Part shown: piece after piece, positions 1 through 6,709 of the stretch
Layout: the number at the start of each line of letters is the position of its first letter
Position numbering within the stretch: the stretch's first letter is position 1
Made by a program: the position numbers and the translations under genes
Origin: Bacteroidetes bacterium 4572_112
GTDB lineage: Bacteria > Bacteroidota > Bacteroidia > Bacteroidales > UBA1556
Assembly: GCA_002254285.1 (NCBI GenBank)
Contig: NIUZ01000076.1
Span: 1 to 9,088 of the forward strand
Reading direction: 5' to 3'
DNA length: 9,088 nt
Notes under the pieces: generated by a model
Seen by the model: only the letters and a program-made list of their open reading frames with translations
Database searches by the model: none
What the model was told of the DNA's origin: nothing

Positions 1-96
1 TAATTTTTAACGCAGTAATAGGGAAATATAAACGATTTATATGGCGTGTTTTGGTATTAATTTGGTATTATTTAAACCTGACATAAACCATTGTAA

Positions 97-127
97 ATTT
101 AAAATGCACTTTCATCGCATTTTAAAT
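97..127. repeat. AT-rich inverted repeat (possible hairpin)
   Basis: An 11-bp perfect inverted repeat (ATTTAAAATGC at 97-107 and its reverse complement at 117-127) surrounds a 9-base loop. Neither side is followed by a T-run, so it is not a classical intrinsic terminator. It lies beyond the gap terminator and could serve a gene off the left edge or be a protein-binding site. In DNA this AT-rich an arm of this length is suggestive only. The rest of 1-143 holds no gene I can support, only a TTGGTATTA 9-mer repeated at 51-59 and 62-70. Confidence 0.35.
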
Positions 128-143
128 CATGTGATATAAGAAC

Positions 144-176
144 ATAAAAAAAGCCACGAAGAATATCCGTGGCTTT
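144..176 (-). terminator. Rho-independent terminator of gap
   Basis: A 9-bp perfect stem (AAAGCCACG at 150-158 pairing with CGTGGCTTT at 168-176) encloses a 9-base loop. On the minus strand the stem is followed directly by a run of T residues (the A-run at 146-152 on the plus strand). It sits about 25 bases beyond the gap stop codon in the direction of transcription, where an intrinsic terminator is expected. Confidence 0.85.
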
Positions 177-201
177 AATATTATATAGAGAAAATGGGGA
201 A

Positions 202-1209
202 TTACATAGTTCCCATTTTAACAACCATATCAGCAAGACGGTTAGAATAACCAGCCTCATTATCGTACCAAGAAATAACCTTAACGATATTACCATTAAC
301 CATAGTAAGCTCAGCATCAAAAATTGAAGAGTGAGTATTACCAACTACGTCAATAGAAACGATAGGATCAGTACAATATTCTAAAACACCTTTCATAGGA
401 CCATCAGCAGCTTTTTTCATTGCAGCATTAATTTCCTCTACAGTAGGAGTTCTTTCTAGCTCTACAGACAAATCAATAATTGATCCATCAGGAGTAGGAA
501 CACGCATTGCCAAACCATCAAGCTTACCAGCTAATTCAGGAATTACAAGGCCAATAGCCTTTGCAGCACCTGTAGAAGTAGGTATAATAGAGACAGCAGC
601 AGAACGAGCACGACGTAAATCTTTATGAGGTGAATCAAGAATAATTTGGTCGTTAGTATATGAATGTATAGTATTCATAAGACCTGTTTTGATTCCAAAA
701 TTATCATGAAGAACTTTTGCAACCGGAGAAAGACAGTTAGTAGTACAACTAGCATTAGAAACAAGAATATGATCAGCCTTAAGCTCATCATCATTTACTC
801 CCATTACAATTGTAGAATCTACATCATCAGCACCAGCAGAAGGTACACTTAAAAGAACTTTCTTAGCTCCAGCATTAATGTGTAACATCATTTGCTCACG
901 CTTACGGAATATACCTGTACATTCAGCTACAATATCAACACCTAAATCTCCCCAAGGAAGATCACCAGGATTACGCTCAGAATAAACGCGGATTTTCTTT
1001 CCATTAATTACTAAATACTCGCCATCAACAGTTACGGTTCCATCAAATTTTCCATGAACAGAATCATACTTCAATAAGTGAGCTAATGTTTTTGTATCTG
1101 TTAAGTCATTGAAGGCTACAACTTCTACGTTTTCTTTCTTTAATAAAGCACGGAAGGTAATTCTACCAATTCTTCCGAAACCATTAATTGCGACTTTTAC
1201 TTTTGTCAT
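202..1209 (-). CDS. gap: Glyceraldehyde-3-phosphate dehydrogenase, type I
   Basis: This 335-residue cytosolic enzyme converts glyceraldehyde 3-phosphate, NAD+ and phosphate to 1,3-bisphosphoglycerate in glycolysis, and works in reverse in gluconeogenesis. The length is normal for the family. The N-terminal Rossmann fold has GFGRIG at residues 10-15 and an acidic residue (D35 in FND) at the position that favours NAD over NADP. The active-site block SNASCTTNC (151-159) supplies the catalytic cysteine C155, and H182 in TIHSYT is the general base. The phosphate-binding segments IIPTSTGAAKA and RVPTPDGS are also present. One oddity is WYDNEAGYS near the C-terminus, where most bacterial enzymes have WYDNEWGYS. 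The gene appears monocistronic, with its own promoter upstream, an A-rich leader without a Shine-Dalgarno sequence and a strong terminator downstream. The ATG start is fixed by the Rossmann motif starting within ten residues. Confidence 0.97.
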   Translation of the reverse strand: MTKVKVAINGFGRIGRITFRALLKKENVEVVAFNDLTDTKTLAHLLKYDSVHGKFDGTVTVDGEYLVINGKKIRVYSERNPGDLPWGDLGVDIVAECTGIFRKREQMMLHINAGAKKVLLSVPSAGADDVDSTIVMGVNDDELKADHILVSNASCTTNCLSPVAKVLHDNFGIKTGLMNTIHSYTNDQIILDSPHKDLRRARSAAVSIIPTSTGAAKAIGLVIPELAGKLDGLAMRVPTPDGSIIDLSVELERTPTVEEINAAMKKAADGPMKGVLEYCTDPIVSIDVVGNTHSSIFDAELTMVNGNIVKVISWYDNEAGYSNRLADMVVKMGTM

Positions 1210-1258
1210 AATAATTAATATTTATTATTGTTATTAATATCATTGTAATAATATCCTG

Positions 1259-1293
1259 CAAAAGTAAGAATTATTTTATTGGAAACTAACAAA
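1259..1293 (-). promoter_or_regulatory. Predicted gap promoter (Bacteroidota type)
   Basis: On the minus strand TACTTTTG (1259-1266) matches the Bacteroidota -7 consensus TAnnTTTG. A TTTG at 1290-1293 lies 23 bases further upstream and could be the -33 element, though that spacing is at the long end. Transcription would begin near 1252, giving a leader of roughly 40 bases, very rich in A and T, before the gap ATG. The prediction rests on motif matching only. Confidence 0.6.
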
Positions 1294-1339
1294 TAAGTAA
1301 TTGTTTTTTGCTAATATTTCTAAGGATAATATAAAGCTT

Positions 1340-2227
1340 TTATCTATTTTTTTCTTCCCATTTATCAAGGAATTCTATTGCTTGTTTTCTACCATATTCT
1401 ATCAACTCCTCGGCTCTATAATAATCAAACATACCTCCCGAATCTTGAGAAATTGGAATAACAATATCTGCTGGAGTTATTTCTAATGACATCTCCGTAA
1501 TTCGGCGGTGCATCATGTTCAATGACTCATCTATAAGCTTAAGATACGACCACCTTGCCCTATCATTAACTTCACTATTTGAGTCGTCGCGCCATTTATT
1601 TATAATACCTTTTATTATTGAAAATGACATATTTGTAGACACTTCATTATTTATTACAAATTGAGCATCAGCTTCGTAAGGAAAATTTGCAGAAAGGTCC
1701 ACAGCAATAAGTATATCGCCTTCATTTCTCTCCACAGCATTTACCGGTAGTGGATTTACCACTCCACCATCCACAAGTAATTGCCCATCAAGCTCCAATG
1801 GTGTTATTACTGTTGGGTAAGCTATACTTGCCCTTATGGCATTAAAAAGTTTTCCTTTTTCAAAAACAACCTCTTGCTTAGAGTTAATATCGGCAGCAAT
1901 TATCTTTGTGCTAATTGGCAAGTCAGACATTTCCCATCTTCCTACTAATGTTCTGAGTTCATCAATAACTCTATCCATTTTCACAAATCCTAGGTTCATG
2001 GTGAAATCCATTAATCTATATACATCAGCCTTTGAGAGATTAAGAGCCCACTGTTTAAATTCCGAAAGTTTGCCAGCAGAATATATTCCTGCTACCAATG
2101 CTCCCATTGAAGTTCCCGATAAGGAGGTGATTTTATAGCCTCTTTTTTCTAATTCTTCAATAATACCAATATGAGCAAAACCTCTAGCTCCACCTGCAGA
2201 TAATGCTAATGCTACTTTCTTTGTCAT
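1340..2227 (-). CDS. Patatin-like phospholipase family protein
   Basis: This is a 295-residue predicted serine hydrolase of the patatin / RssA-like class, expected to cleave acyl esters of phospholipids or related lipids. The visible hallmarks are the glycine-rich oxyanion-hole segment GGARG (residues 12-16), the nucleophile elbow GTSMG (38-42, S40), the RASIAYP segment (132-138), and the second member of the Ser-Asp dyad in DGG (D153-G155). No signal peptide or membrane segment is evident and it lacks the C-terminal outer-membrane domain of larger Bacteroidota patatins, so it is probably cytoplasmic or peripherally membrane-bound. It begins 24 bases after the stop codon of the GT4 gene, which suggests co-transcription. 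The 130-base gap to the gap gene contains no evident terminator for it. The specific substrate is unknown. Confidence 0.9.
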   Translation of the reverse strand: MTKKVALALSAGGARGFAHIGIIEELEKRGYKITSLSGTSMGALVAGIYSAGKLSEFKQWALNLSKADVYRLMDFTMNLGFVKMDRVIDELRTLVGRWEMSDLPISTKIIAADINSKQEVVFEKGKLFNAIRASIAYPTVITPLELDGQLLVDGGVVNPLPVNAVERNEGDILIAVDLSANFPYEADAQFVINNEVSTNMSFSIIKGIINKWRDDSNSEVNDRARWSYLKLIDESLNMMHRRITEMSLEITPADIVIPISQDSGGMFDYYRAEELIEYGRKQAIEFLDKWEEKNR

Positions 2228-2251
2228 AATGTGTTTGAAAAATGTATAATT

Positions 2252-3391
2252 TTAGAATAAATCATCGATTTTATTTAGCAATGTGCTCCAAAGATACTTC
2301 TTCTTCTCTTCTTTACAGCCTTCTACCATTTCAGCCTCTTTATTATTATTGAAATAATCTAGTATAGAATTTGCTATTGATATAGGATCAACATCTACCA
2401 CATAACCTGCAATTCCATCAGGCACAATTTCTGGCAAGCCCCCTACTCTAGTAACAACCATAGGCTTTTCGAAATGATAAGCAATCTGTGTTACTCCGCT
2501 CTGGGTAGCTGTTTTATATGGTTGTACTACCAAGTCGCAAGCATTAAAATAATCGCCAACTTTGCTATCAGGAATAAAATCGGTAGCCAATACTAGCTTA
2601 TCTTCAATTCCTAACTGAGCAATTAAGTCGAGGTATTTTTGTTCATTTGAATAATACTCTCCTGCTATAATTAGTTTTATATCACTATTGCGAACTCGCT
2701 CATCAGCCATAGCACGCAATAACAAATCAAGGCCTTTATAATCTCTAATAAATCCAAAAAACAGAATGTATGGAGTTTTAATATCTAAATTAAGATTATT
2801 ACGAGCCTCTTGCTTATTTGATGGCATTCCAAAATTATCGTAAACAGGATGCGGAGTGAATATCTTAGGTTTCTGTGCGTCAAAAGTATTTAAATCATCA
2901 AGCACCGATTGCGACATGGAAATAAAACCATCAACTGCTCCCACAAAATATTTTGCAAGAATATGGTCACCAATACGCTTTTCGTGAGGAATAATATTAT
3001 CGATAATACTTACCACCTTAGTAACTCCATTACGCTTAGCAATACGAGCAACTGTTCCTAAACTAGGCCCCATAAATGGCAACCAAAATTTAGCAATAAG
3101 CAAATCGGGTTTCATTTTGCGGATTTTATTACCTACAGCTATCCACGAGAATGGATTAACCGAATTAAGCAATACTTCTATATCCAAATCCTTAGGTGCT
3201 GCCTCTTCCGAAAACTGGGTTTTACCAGGGAATAAGAAATTAGGATATTGCAAGCTAAAAGTAATTATTTTCACTTTATAGCCTCTACTAATATACTCGC
3301 GAGCAAGCCTTTCGTTATAATTTGCCAAGCCACCACGCAAAGGATATGCACTACCTAATATTACAACACTTTTCTCTGAACTACTCATCAA
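2252..3391 (-). CDS. Glycosyltransferase family 4 (GT-B fold)
   Basis: This 379-residue predicted glycosyltransferase would transfer a sugar from a nucleotide-activated donor to an envelope glycan or lipid acceptor. The N-terminal acceptor domain opens with SAYPLRGGLANYNERLA (about 14-30), the typical GT4 glycine-rich loop near the start. The C-terminal donor domain begins around residue 205, with FFGFIRDYKGLDLLLRAM (211-228) and the donor-site block SGVTQIAYHFEKP followed by VGGLPEIV (298-323). The usual EX7E motif is not canonical: Q and I occupy the region where the second glutamate of the pattern normally lies, while the downstream GGLPE is kept. There is no signal peptide or transmembrane segment. 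Its start overlaps the end of the GT2 gene by 11 bases (8 if the second Met is used), so the two are probably translationally coupled. The sugar and acceptor cannot be deduced. Confidence 0.9.
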   Translation of the reverse strand: MMSSSEKSVVILGSAYPLRGGLANYNERLAREYISRGYKVKIITFSLQYPNFLFPGKTQFSEEAAPKDLDIEVLLNSVNPFSWIAVGNKIRKMKPDLLIAKFWLPFMGPSLGTVARIAKRNGVTKVVSIIDNIIPHEKRIGDHILAKYFVGAVDGFISMSQSVLDDLNTFDAQKPKIFTPHPVYDNFGMPSNKQEARNNLNLDIKTPYILFFGFIRDYKGLDLLLRAMADERVRNSDIKLIIAGEYYSNEQKYLDLIAQLGIEDKLVLATDFIPDSKVGDYFNACDLVVQPYKTATQSGVTQIAYHFEKPMVVTRVGGLPEIVPDGIAGYVVDVDPISIANSILDYFNNNKEAEMVEGCKEEKKKYLWSTLLNKIDDLF

Positions 3392-4325
3392 TACCTACAG
3401 ATTTTTCAATTAGATATTCATTTCTTATTGACGAATTTCGAGCGATAAGCTCACCCAAGAAACCCGAAACAAATAATGTTGTTCCCATCATCATTGCCAA
3501 TAAAGCAAAGAAAAATAATGGCCTATCGGTCATATGAAATTGATCCATAAATAACTTAGCAAAAGAAAGATATGTAAGTATTCCAAAACCTATCATAAAT
3601 AATAAAGTACCTAAAGTGCCAAAAAGGTGCATTGGGCGCTTACCAAATTTAGATATAAATGTTATTGACAATAAATCTAAGAAACCATTAATAAAGCGTT
3701 CCAAACCAAATTTAGAATATCCATAAGGACGCTTGCGATGTTCTACAACTTTCTCCCCTATTTTTGTAAATCCAGCCCACTTAGCCATTGCAGGAATATA
3801 ACGGTGCATTTCGCCATATACCTCCACTGTTTTGATCACATCCTTGCGGTATGATTTCAAACCACAGTTCATATCGTGTAAGCCAGTTTTTGTAACTCTA
3901 CGCGTGGCTGCATTATATAATTTTGTAGGAATTGTTTTCGAAAGTGGGTCATGACGTTTTTTCTTCCATCCCGAAACCAAGTCAAAACCATCTTCAACAA
4001 TCATACGGTATAATTCAGGAATTTCATCCGGACTATCTTGCAAATCAGCATCCATAGTGATTATAACATCACCTTCTGCTGCATCAAAAGCTCTATTCAA
4101 AGCTGCTGATTTTCCGTAATTTCTGCGAAATTTTATTCCTTTAATATTTGGATTAGCCTTCGACAAACCATCAATTATTTCCCATGATTTATCTTTGCTT
4201 CCATCATCAACATAAATAACTTCGTAGGTGAAATTATTATCGTTCATCACCCTAACAATCCATTCTGTTAATTCTGGTAATGATTCTTCCTCATTAAAGG
4301 TTGCTATTACAACTGATATTTGCAT
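3381..4325 (-). CDS. Glycosyltransferase family 2, polyprenyl-phosphate sugar transferase type
   Basis: This is a 314-residue GT-A glycosyltransferase of the DPM1 / ArnC / GtrB-like type, which usually attaches a sugar to undecaprenyl phosphate on the cytoplasmic face of the inner membrane. The catalytic domain has the nucleotide-binding DDGS (residues 40-43), the metal-binding DADLQD (92-97, matching the DXD region), and RPYGYSKFG (199-207), matching the RxxGxSK-like motif of the family. Two C-terminal hydrophobic segments (about 233-256 and 268-293) form a membrane hairpin, followed by a short polar tail. It starts one base after the stop codon of the DUF4199 gene and overlaps the following GT4 gene. 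That tight arrangement indicates a single transcript for an envelope-glycan or glycolipid function. The sugar donor is not predictable from sequence alone. Confidence 0.93.
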   Translation of the reverse strand: MQISVVIATFNEEESLPELTEWIVRVMNDNNFTYEVIYVDDGSKDKSWEIIDGLSKANPNIKGIKFRRNYGKSAALNRAFDAAEGDVIITMDADLQDSPDEIPELYRMIVEDGFDLVSGWKKKRHDPLSKTIPTKLYNAATRRVTKTGLHDMNCGLKSYRKDVIKTVEVYGEMHRYIPAMAKWAGFTKIGEKVVEHRKRPYGYSKFGLERFINGFLDLLSITFISKFGKRPMHLFGTLGTLLFMIGFGILTYLSFAKLFMDQFHMTDRPLFFFALLAMMMGTTLFVSGFLGELIARNSSIRNEYLIEKSVGIDE

Positions 4326-4326
4326 A

Positions 4327-4851
4327 TTATTCGAATATTTTTTTCTCTTTCTTAGTAAAAATTGAGATTATTAAAGCAAGGACTAATCCCATAATAAAAG
4401 TACCAAACAATGTTGATACTGTCATAAATGTAGGAGTCATAAACAACGACTGTATTTGCAGTGCAGCCTCTACCTGCTCGTCCGACATATTATTATCATA
4501 CATCTGCTGTGCAGCCATTTCCTTTATTTGTTCTATCATATTTGGATCCAAAATAGTGAATAGAATATAGGAATAAATAGAATTTATAGCTGCATATACT
4601 ACCGACATAGATAACTGAAACTTAAAACCTTCGCCATAAGATAGCTCACCATTCATTGTATTCTCACGGTAATCGATAGTGAACTTATAGAACAAAAATG
4701 CAATAATCAATAAAGTTAAATACCCAAGCTTACTTCTAATATCTAAATCTGCTATCGTTGCCCATAGAACAATTGAAACCGCAACAGATATAAGTCCTGC
4801 ATACAATCCAGGCTTCATTGCTAACTTAAATACACTATGCTCTTTATCCAT
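4327..4851 (-). CDS. DUF4199 domain-containing membrane protein
   Basis: This is a 174-residue integral membrane protein of unknown function, recognised as DUF4199, a family common in Bacteroidota. Four hydrophobic segments are visible at about residues 14-33, 40-59, 78-101 and 143-166. Between the first and second pair is the conserved-looking polar stretch NGELSYGEGFKFQ (67-79). A long amphipathic acidic section (about 102-137) precedes the last segment. The C-terminus is lysine-rich (FTKKEKK), in keeping with a cytoplasmic tail. It is the first gene of the unit with the GT2 gene, only one base from it, and has a promoter-like sequence upstream. The repeated pairing of DUF4199 with GT2 genes in this phylum is from memory and suggests a helper or membrane partner role, but no activity is known. 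Confidence 0.85.
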   Translation of the reverse strand: MDKEHSVFKLAMKPGLYAGLISVAVSIVLWATIADLDIRSKLGYLTLLIIAFLFYKFTIDYRENTMNGELSYGEGFKFQLSMSVVYAAINSIYSYILFTILDPNMIEQIKEMAAQQMYDNNMSDEQVEAALQIQSLFMTPTFMTVSTLFGTFIMGLVLALIISIFTKKEKKIFE

Positions 4852-4884
4852 GATAATTTATTTAATATAAAATTTTATGTGCAG

Positions 4885-4892
4885 CAAAGATA
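4885..4892 (-). promoter_or_regulatory. Predicted promoter -7 element for the DUF4199-GT2-GT4-patatin unit
   Basis: On the minus strand TATCTTTG matches the Bacteroidota TAnnTTTG element exactly. It lies in the 95-base gap between coaE and the DUF4199 gene, about 33 bases before that gene's ATG, so the transcript would carry a leader of roughly 27 bases. I do not see a good -33 TTG at the expected distance. The rest of the gap shows no terminator hairpin after coaE, so read-through from ybbR-coaE is possible. Confidence 0.5.
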
Positions 4893-4946
4893 TGAAAATA
4901 AAGCCATAAATATTTTCTTAAACAGCTCTTATTTCACATTATAATT

Positions 4947-5534
4947 TTACTTAGAAAAGATATTATGAAGTTTAATAATAGATTCCAAAATCATATCATT
5001 ATTAGAGTTTTGTATTTCGTAATCAGAAATACCAATAAGCTTATCTTGAGGCCATTGACTATTAATTCTGGATTCTACTTGCTCCTGGCTTACCTTATCG
5101 CGTAGCATTACTCTTTCAATGCGTTCAGCATTGGGCGCCGAAACACATATTGTTTTATCCACATCCATATGAAATCCTGCCTCAAATAAAATAGCAGCTT
5201 CCATAATCACATATTTATTCTTTAATAATTCTTTTTCCTTAGCCCATTGCTCAAATGCTTGCATTAGCTTAGGATGAATAAAGCCATTAAGCTTTTGCAA
5301 CTCTTCAGCTTCGCTAAAAACTATTTGCGCAAGAGCTGCTTTATCTACATCGCCATTATCAAAAAACACTTTTTCGCCCCACTGCCTTTTCAAATCTTGT
5401 TTTACGGCATCAGTACTTAGTATTTGCTTAGCTTGGTCATCAGCATAGAATACTGGAACACCTAATTTCTCAAATGCCCTAGCAACTGTCGATTTTCCAC
5501 TTCCTATTCCTCCTGTTAATCCTATTTTTACCAT
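4947..5534 (-). CDS. coaE: Dephospho-CoA kinase
   Basis: This 195-residue cytosolic kinase phosphorylates the ribose 3'-hydroxyl of dephospho-CoA with ATP, the last step of coenzyme A synthesis. The P-loop GLTGGIGSGKST spans residues 5-16. YADDQAK (30-36) carries the conserved acidic residue near the CoA-binding region, HP at 87-88 and LFEAG (116-120) are family motifs, and RVMLRD (141-146) forms the lid. R156 and the terminal ISDYEIQNS (169-177) match the conserved C-terminal part of the family. The length is typical. It starts six bases after the ybbR stop codon, which implies co-transcription; the ybbR-coaE pairing is familiar in Bacteroidota genomes. Confidence 0.96.
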   Translation of the reverse strand: MVKIGLTGGIGSGKSTVARAFEKLGVPVFYADDQAKQILSTDAVKQDLKRQWGEKVFFDNGDVDKAALAQIVFSEAEELQKLNGFIHPKLMQAFEQWAKEKELLKNKYVIMEAAILFEAGFHMDVDKTICVSAPNAERIERVMLRDKVSQEQVESRINSQWPQDKLIGISDYEIQNSNNDMILESIIKLHNIFSK

Positions 5535-5540
5535 AATTTT

Positions 5541-6524
5541 TTAATCCAAAATAACGTATTCAACACTCTCATTACTCAAACGAATATTATCAGCATTATT
5601 AGGAATACGCAATATATTTACCAATAGTTTTTTCTTATTCAAAATATCCAAACTATCAACTTTAACCACTAATTCAAAAGCTGTATCATTCATTATTTTA
5701 TAATCAGGTAAAGGCATAGAAAATACAACATCAATAACTTTAGGAAAAAACTTAACCTTAAGATTTGGAATATTAGATTCTAATCTAATCCTTCGTTTTA
5801 CTTCAAACTCTGAAAATTTTGCAACCTTCTGATTTACTTTTACTTTTTTGATATTATACTCTATTAGTTTCTGAGGGAGTAACGATATATCGTCATTATA
5901 ATCGATATTAACATCCTCTTTAACAACTTTCTTAGTATTTATATAGCTTAAACTCCTTACATCGGATGCCGGTCCAGAAACTTCAACAACTGCAGGCTCA
6001 ATAATTGGATCGCCATATTCAACAAAGCCTTCGGCATATTTAAACTCTGAATTAAAACGAATTGGTAACTTTTTAGTAATTAAGCTATCAAAAATAAAAA
6101 ATACCGAATCAGGAATAAAATCCTTTCCAACATCATCAACATTCAGTTGGTTGGAGATATTATATCTGAAAGATTTTGTGGCAACAGATGCTACATATCT
6201 TCCATATTTTGTTTTACGAAACTTAATCTCATTAAGATCAATATTTACAGGTTTTTTATCCGATAAAGCTGCCGAAGCCAACTCAAAGCCTTGAGATTTT
6301 ACATCAACAGATATTTCGCTTACAGGATGATTTACCAATACCAAGCCTTTAGGAAAGTTGGAATAACTTACATTAAATCCCACACGCTCAGTATAATTAT
6401 CGCTCATGGTCATTACTAACCAAATAAATGAGGATATTGCCAAACTTATGGAATACACCTTAATATCAATTGTAGAAATAGCTTTTCTTAAAAATGCAAT
6501 TATTTCAGTTAATTTATTTACCAT
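5541..6524 (-). CDS. YbbR-like domain-containing membrane protein
   Basis: This 327-residue protein has a short cytoplasmic N-terminus, one transmembrane segment (about residues 22-40) and a long extracytoplasmic part. YbbR-like beta-rich repeats are recognisable around residues 48-100 (FPKGLVLVNHP followed by the VSEISVDVKSQG strand pattern) and 155-220 (including VVEVSGPASDVRSL at 179-192). In Firmicutes the related CdaR regulates the diadenylate cyclase CdaA, but no cyclase gene is next to this one, so that role is not assumed here. The first Met is the likely start, because the next ones (M38 and M40) lie inside the membrane segment. A promoter-like -7 element ends only four bases before this ATG, so the mRNA may be leaderless. 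coaE follows after six bases. Confidence 0.85.
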   Translation of the reverse strand: MVNKLTEIIAFLRKAISTIDIKVYSISLAISSFIWLVMTMSDNYTERVGFNVSYSNFPKGLVLVNHPVSEISVDVKSQGFELASAALSDKKPVNIDLNEIKFRKTKYGRYVASVATKSFRYNISNQLNVDDVGKDFIPDSVFFIFDSLITKKLPIRFNSEFKYAEGFVEYGDPIIEPAVVEVSGPASDVRSLSYINTKKVVKEDVNIDYNDDISLLPQKLIEYNIKKVKVNQKVAKFSEFEVKRRIRLESNIPNLKVKFFPKVIDVVFSMPLPDYKIMNDTAFELVVKVDSLDILNKKKLLVNILRIPNNADNIRLSNESVEYVILD

Positions 6525-6528
6525 AAAG

Positions 6529-6536
6529 CAAAAGTA
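6529..6536 (-). promoter_or_regulatory. Predicted promoter -7 element for ybbR-coaE
   Basis: On the minus strand TACTTTTG matches the Bacteroidota TAnnTTTG consensus. Only CTTT separates it from the ybbR ATG, so transcription would begin at or within a few bases of the start codon. No clear -33 TTG is visible. A small inverted repeat, TAACAT (6535-6540) and ATGTTA (6545-6550) around TAAT, overlaps the upstream edge of the element and could be a binding site, but the arms are short. Confidence 0.45.
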
Positions 6537-6640
6537 ACATTAATATGTTAGTTCTCTTAATTAATTCTATTGGAATCAAGCTAAAGCGCTATCATATTTT
6601 CATAAAATAAACAAAAACATGGTTTATATATGAATTATCT

Positions 6641-6648
6641 TATATTTG
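6641..6648 (+). promoter_or_regulatory. Predicted promoter -7 element for the etfBA-acyl-CoA dehydrogenase operon
   Basis: TATATTTG matches the Bacteroidota TAnnTTTG consensus. Transcription would begin near 6655, giving a leader of about 55 bases before the etfB ATG at 6710. That leader is strikingly rich in A and C and poor in structure, as is common in front of well-expressed genes in this phylum, which do not rely on Shine-Dalgarno pairing. The -33 element is not obvious. Confidence 0.5.
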
Positions 6649-6709
6649 CTCTTCGTTGTTAACGGACAAACAAAAACGGAAACGAACAAACAATTACAAA
6701 CACAACAAT

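Noticed and set aside
99..344. Small minus-strand reading frame overlapping the gap terminator and 3' end
   Set aside because: It overlaps gap in another frame, runs through the terminator hairpin and encodes a low-complexity hydrophobic peptide.
664..852. Plus-strand reading frame inside gap, and similar ones inside the patatin, GT4, GT2, DUF4199 and etfB genes
   Set aside because: Each lies antisense to a well-supported conserved gene and shows no recognisable domain.
1210..1240. Repeated ATTAATAT 8-mer (1214-1221 and 1233-1240) in the gap leader as an operator
   Set aside because: The region is almost pure A/T, so an 8-mer repeat of this composition is expected by chance.
6656..6709. In-frame TTG start adding 18 residues to EtfB
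   Set aside because: The extension (MLTDKQKRKRTNNYKHNN) is encoded by the A/C-rich leader just after the predicted promoter and is not part of EtfB as known; the ATG at 6710 gives the standard N-terminus.
6525..6709. Riboswitch or small RNA in the divergent intergenic region
   Set aside because: Apart from promoter-like elements and one short palindrome I see no extended paired structure; the etfB leader is A/C-rich and probably unstructured.
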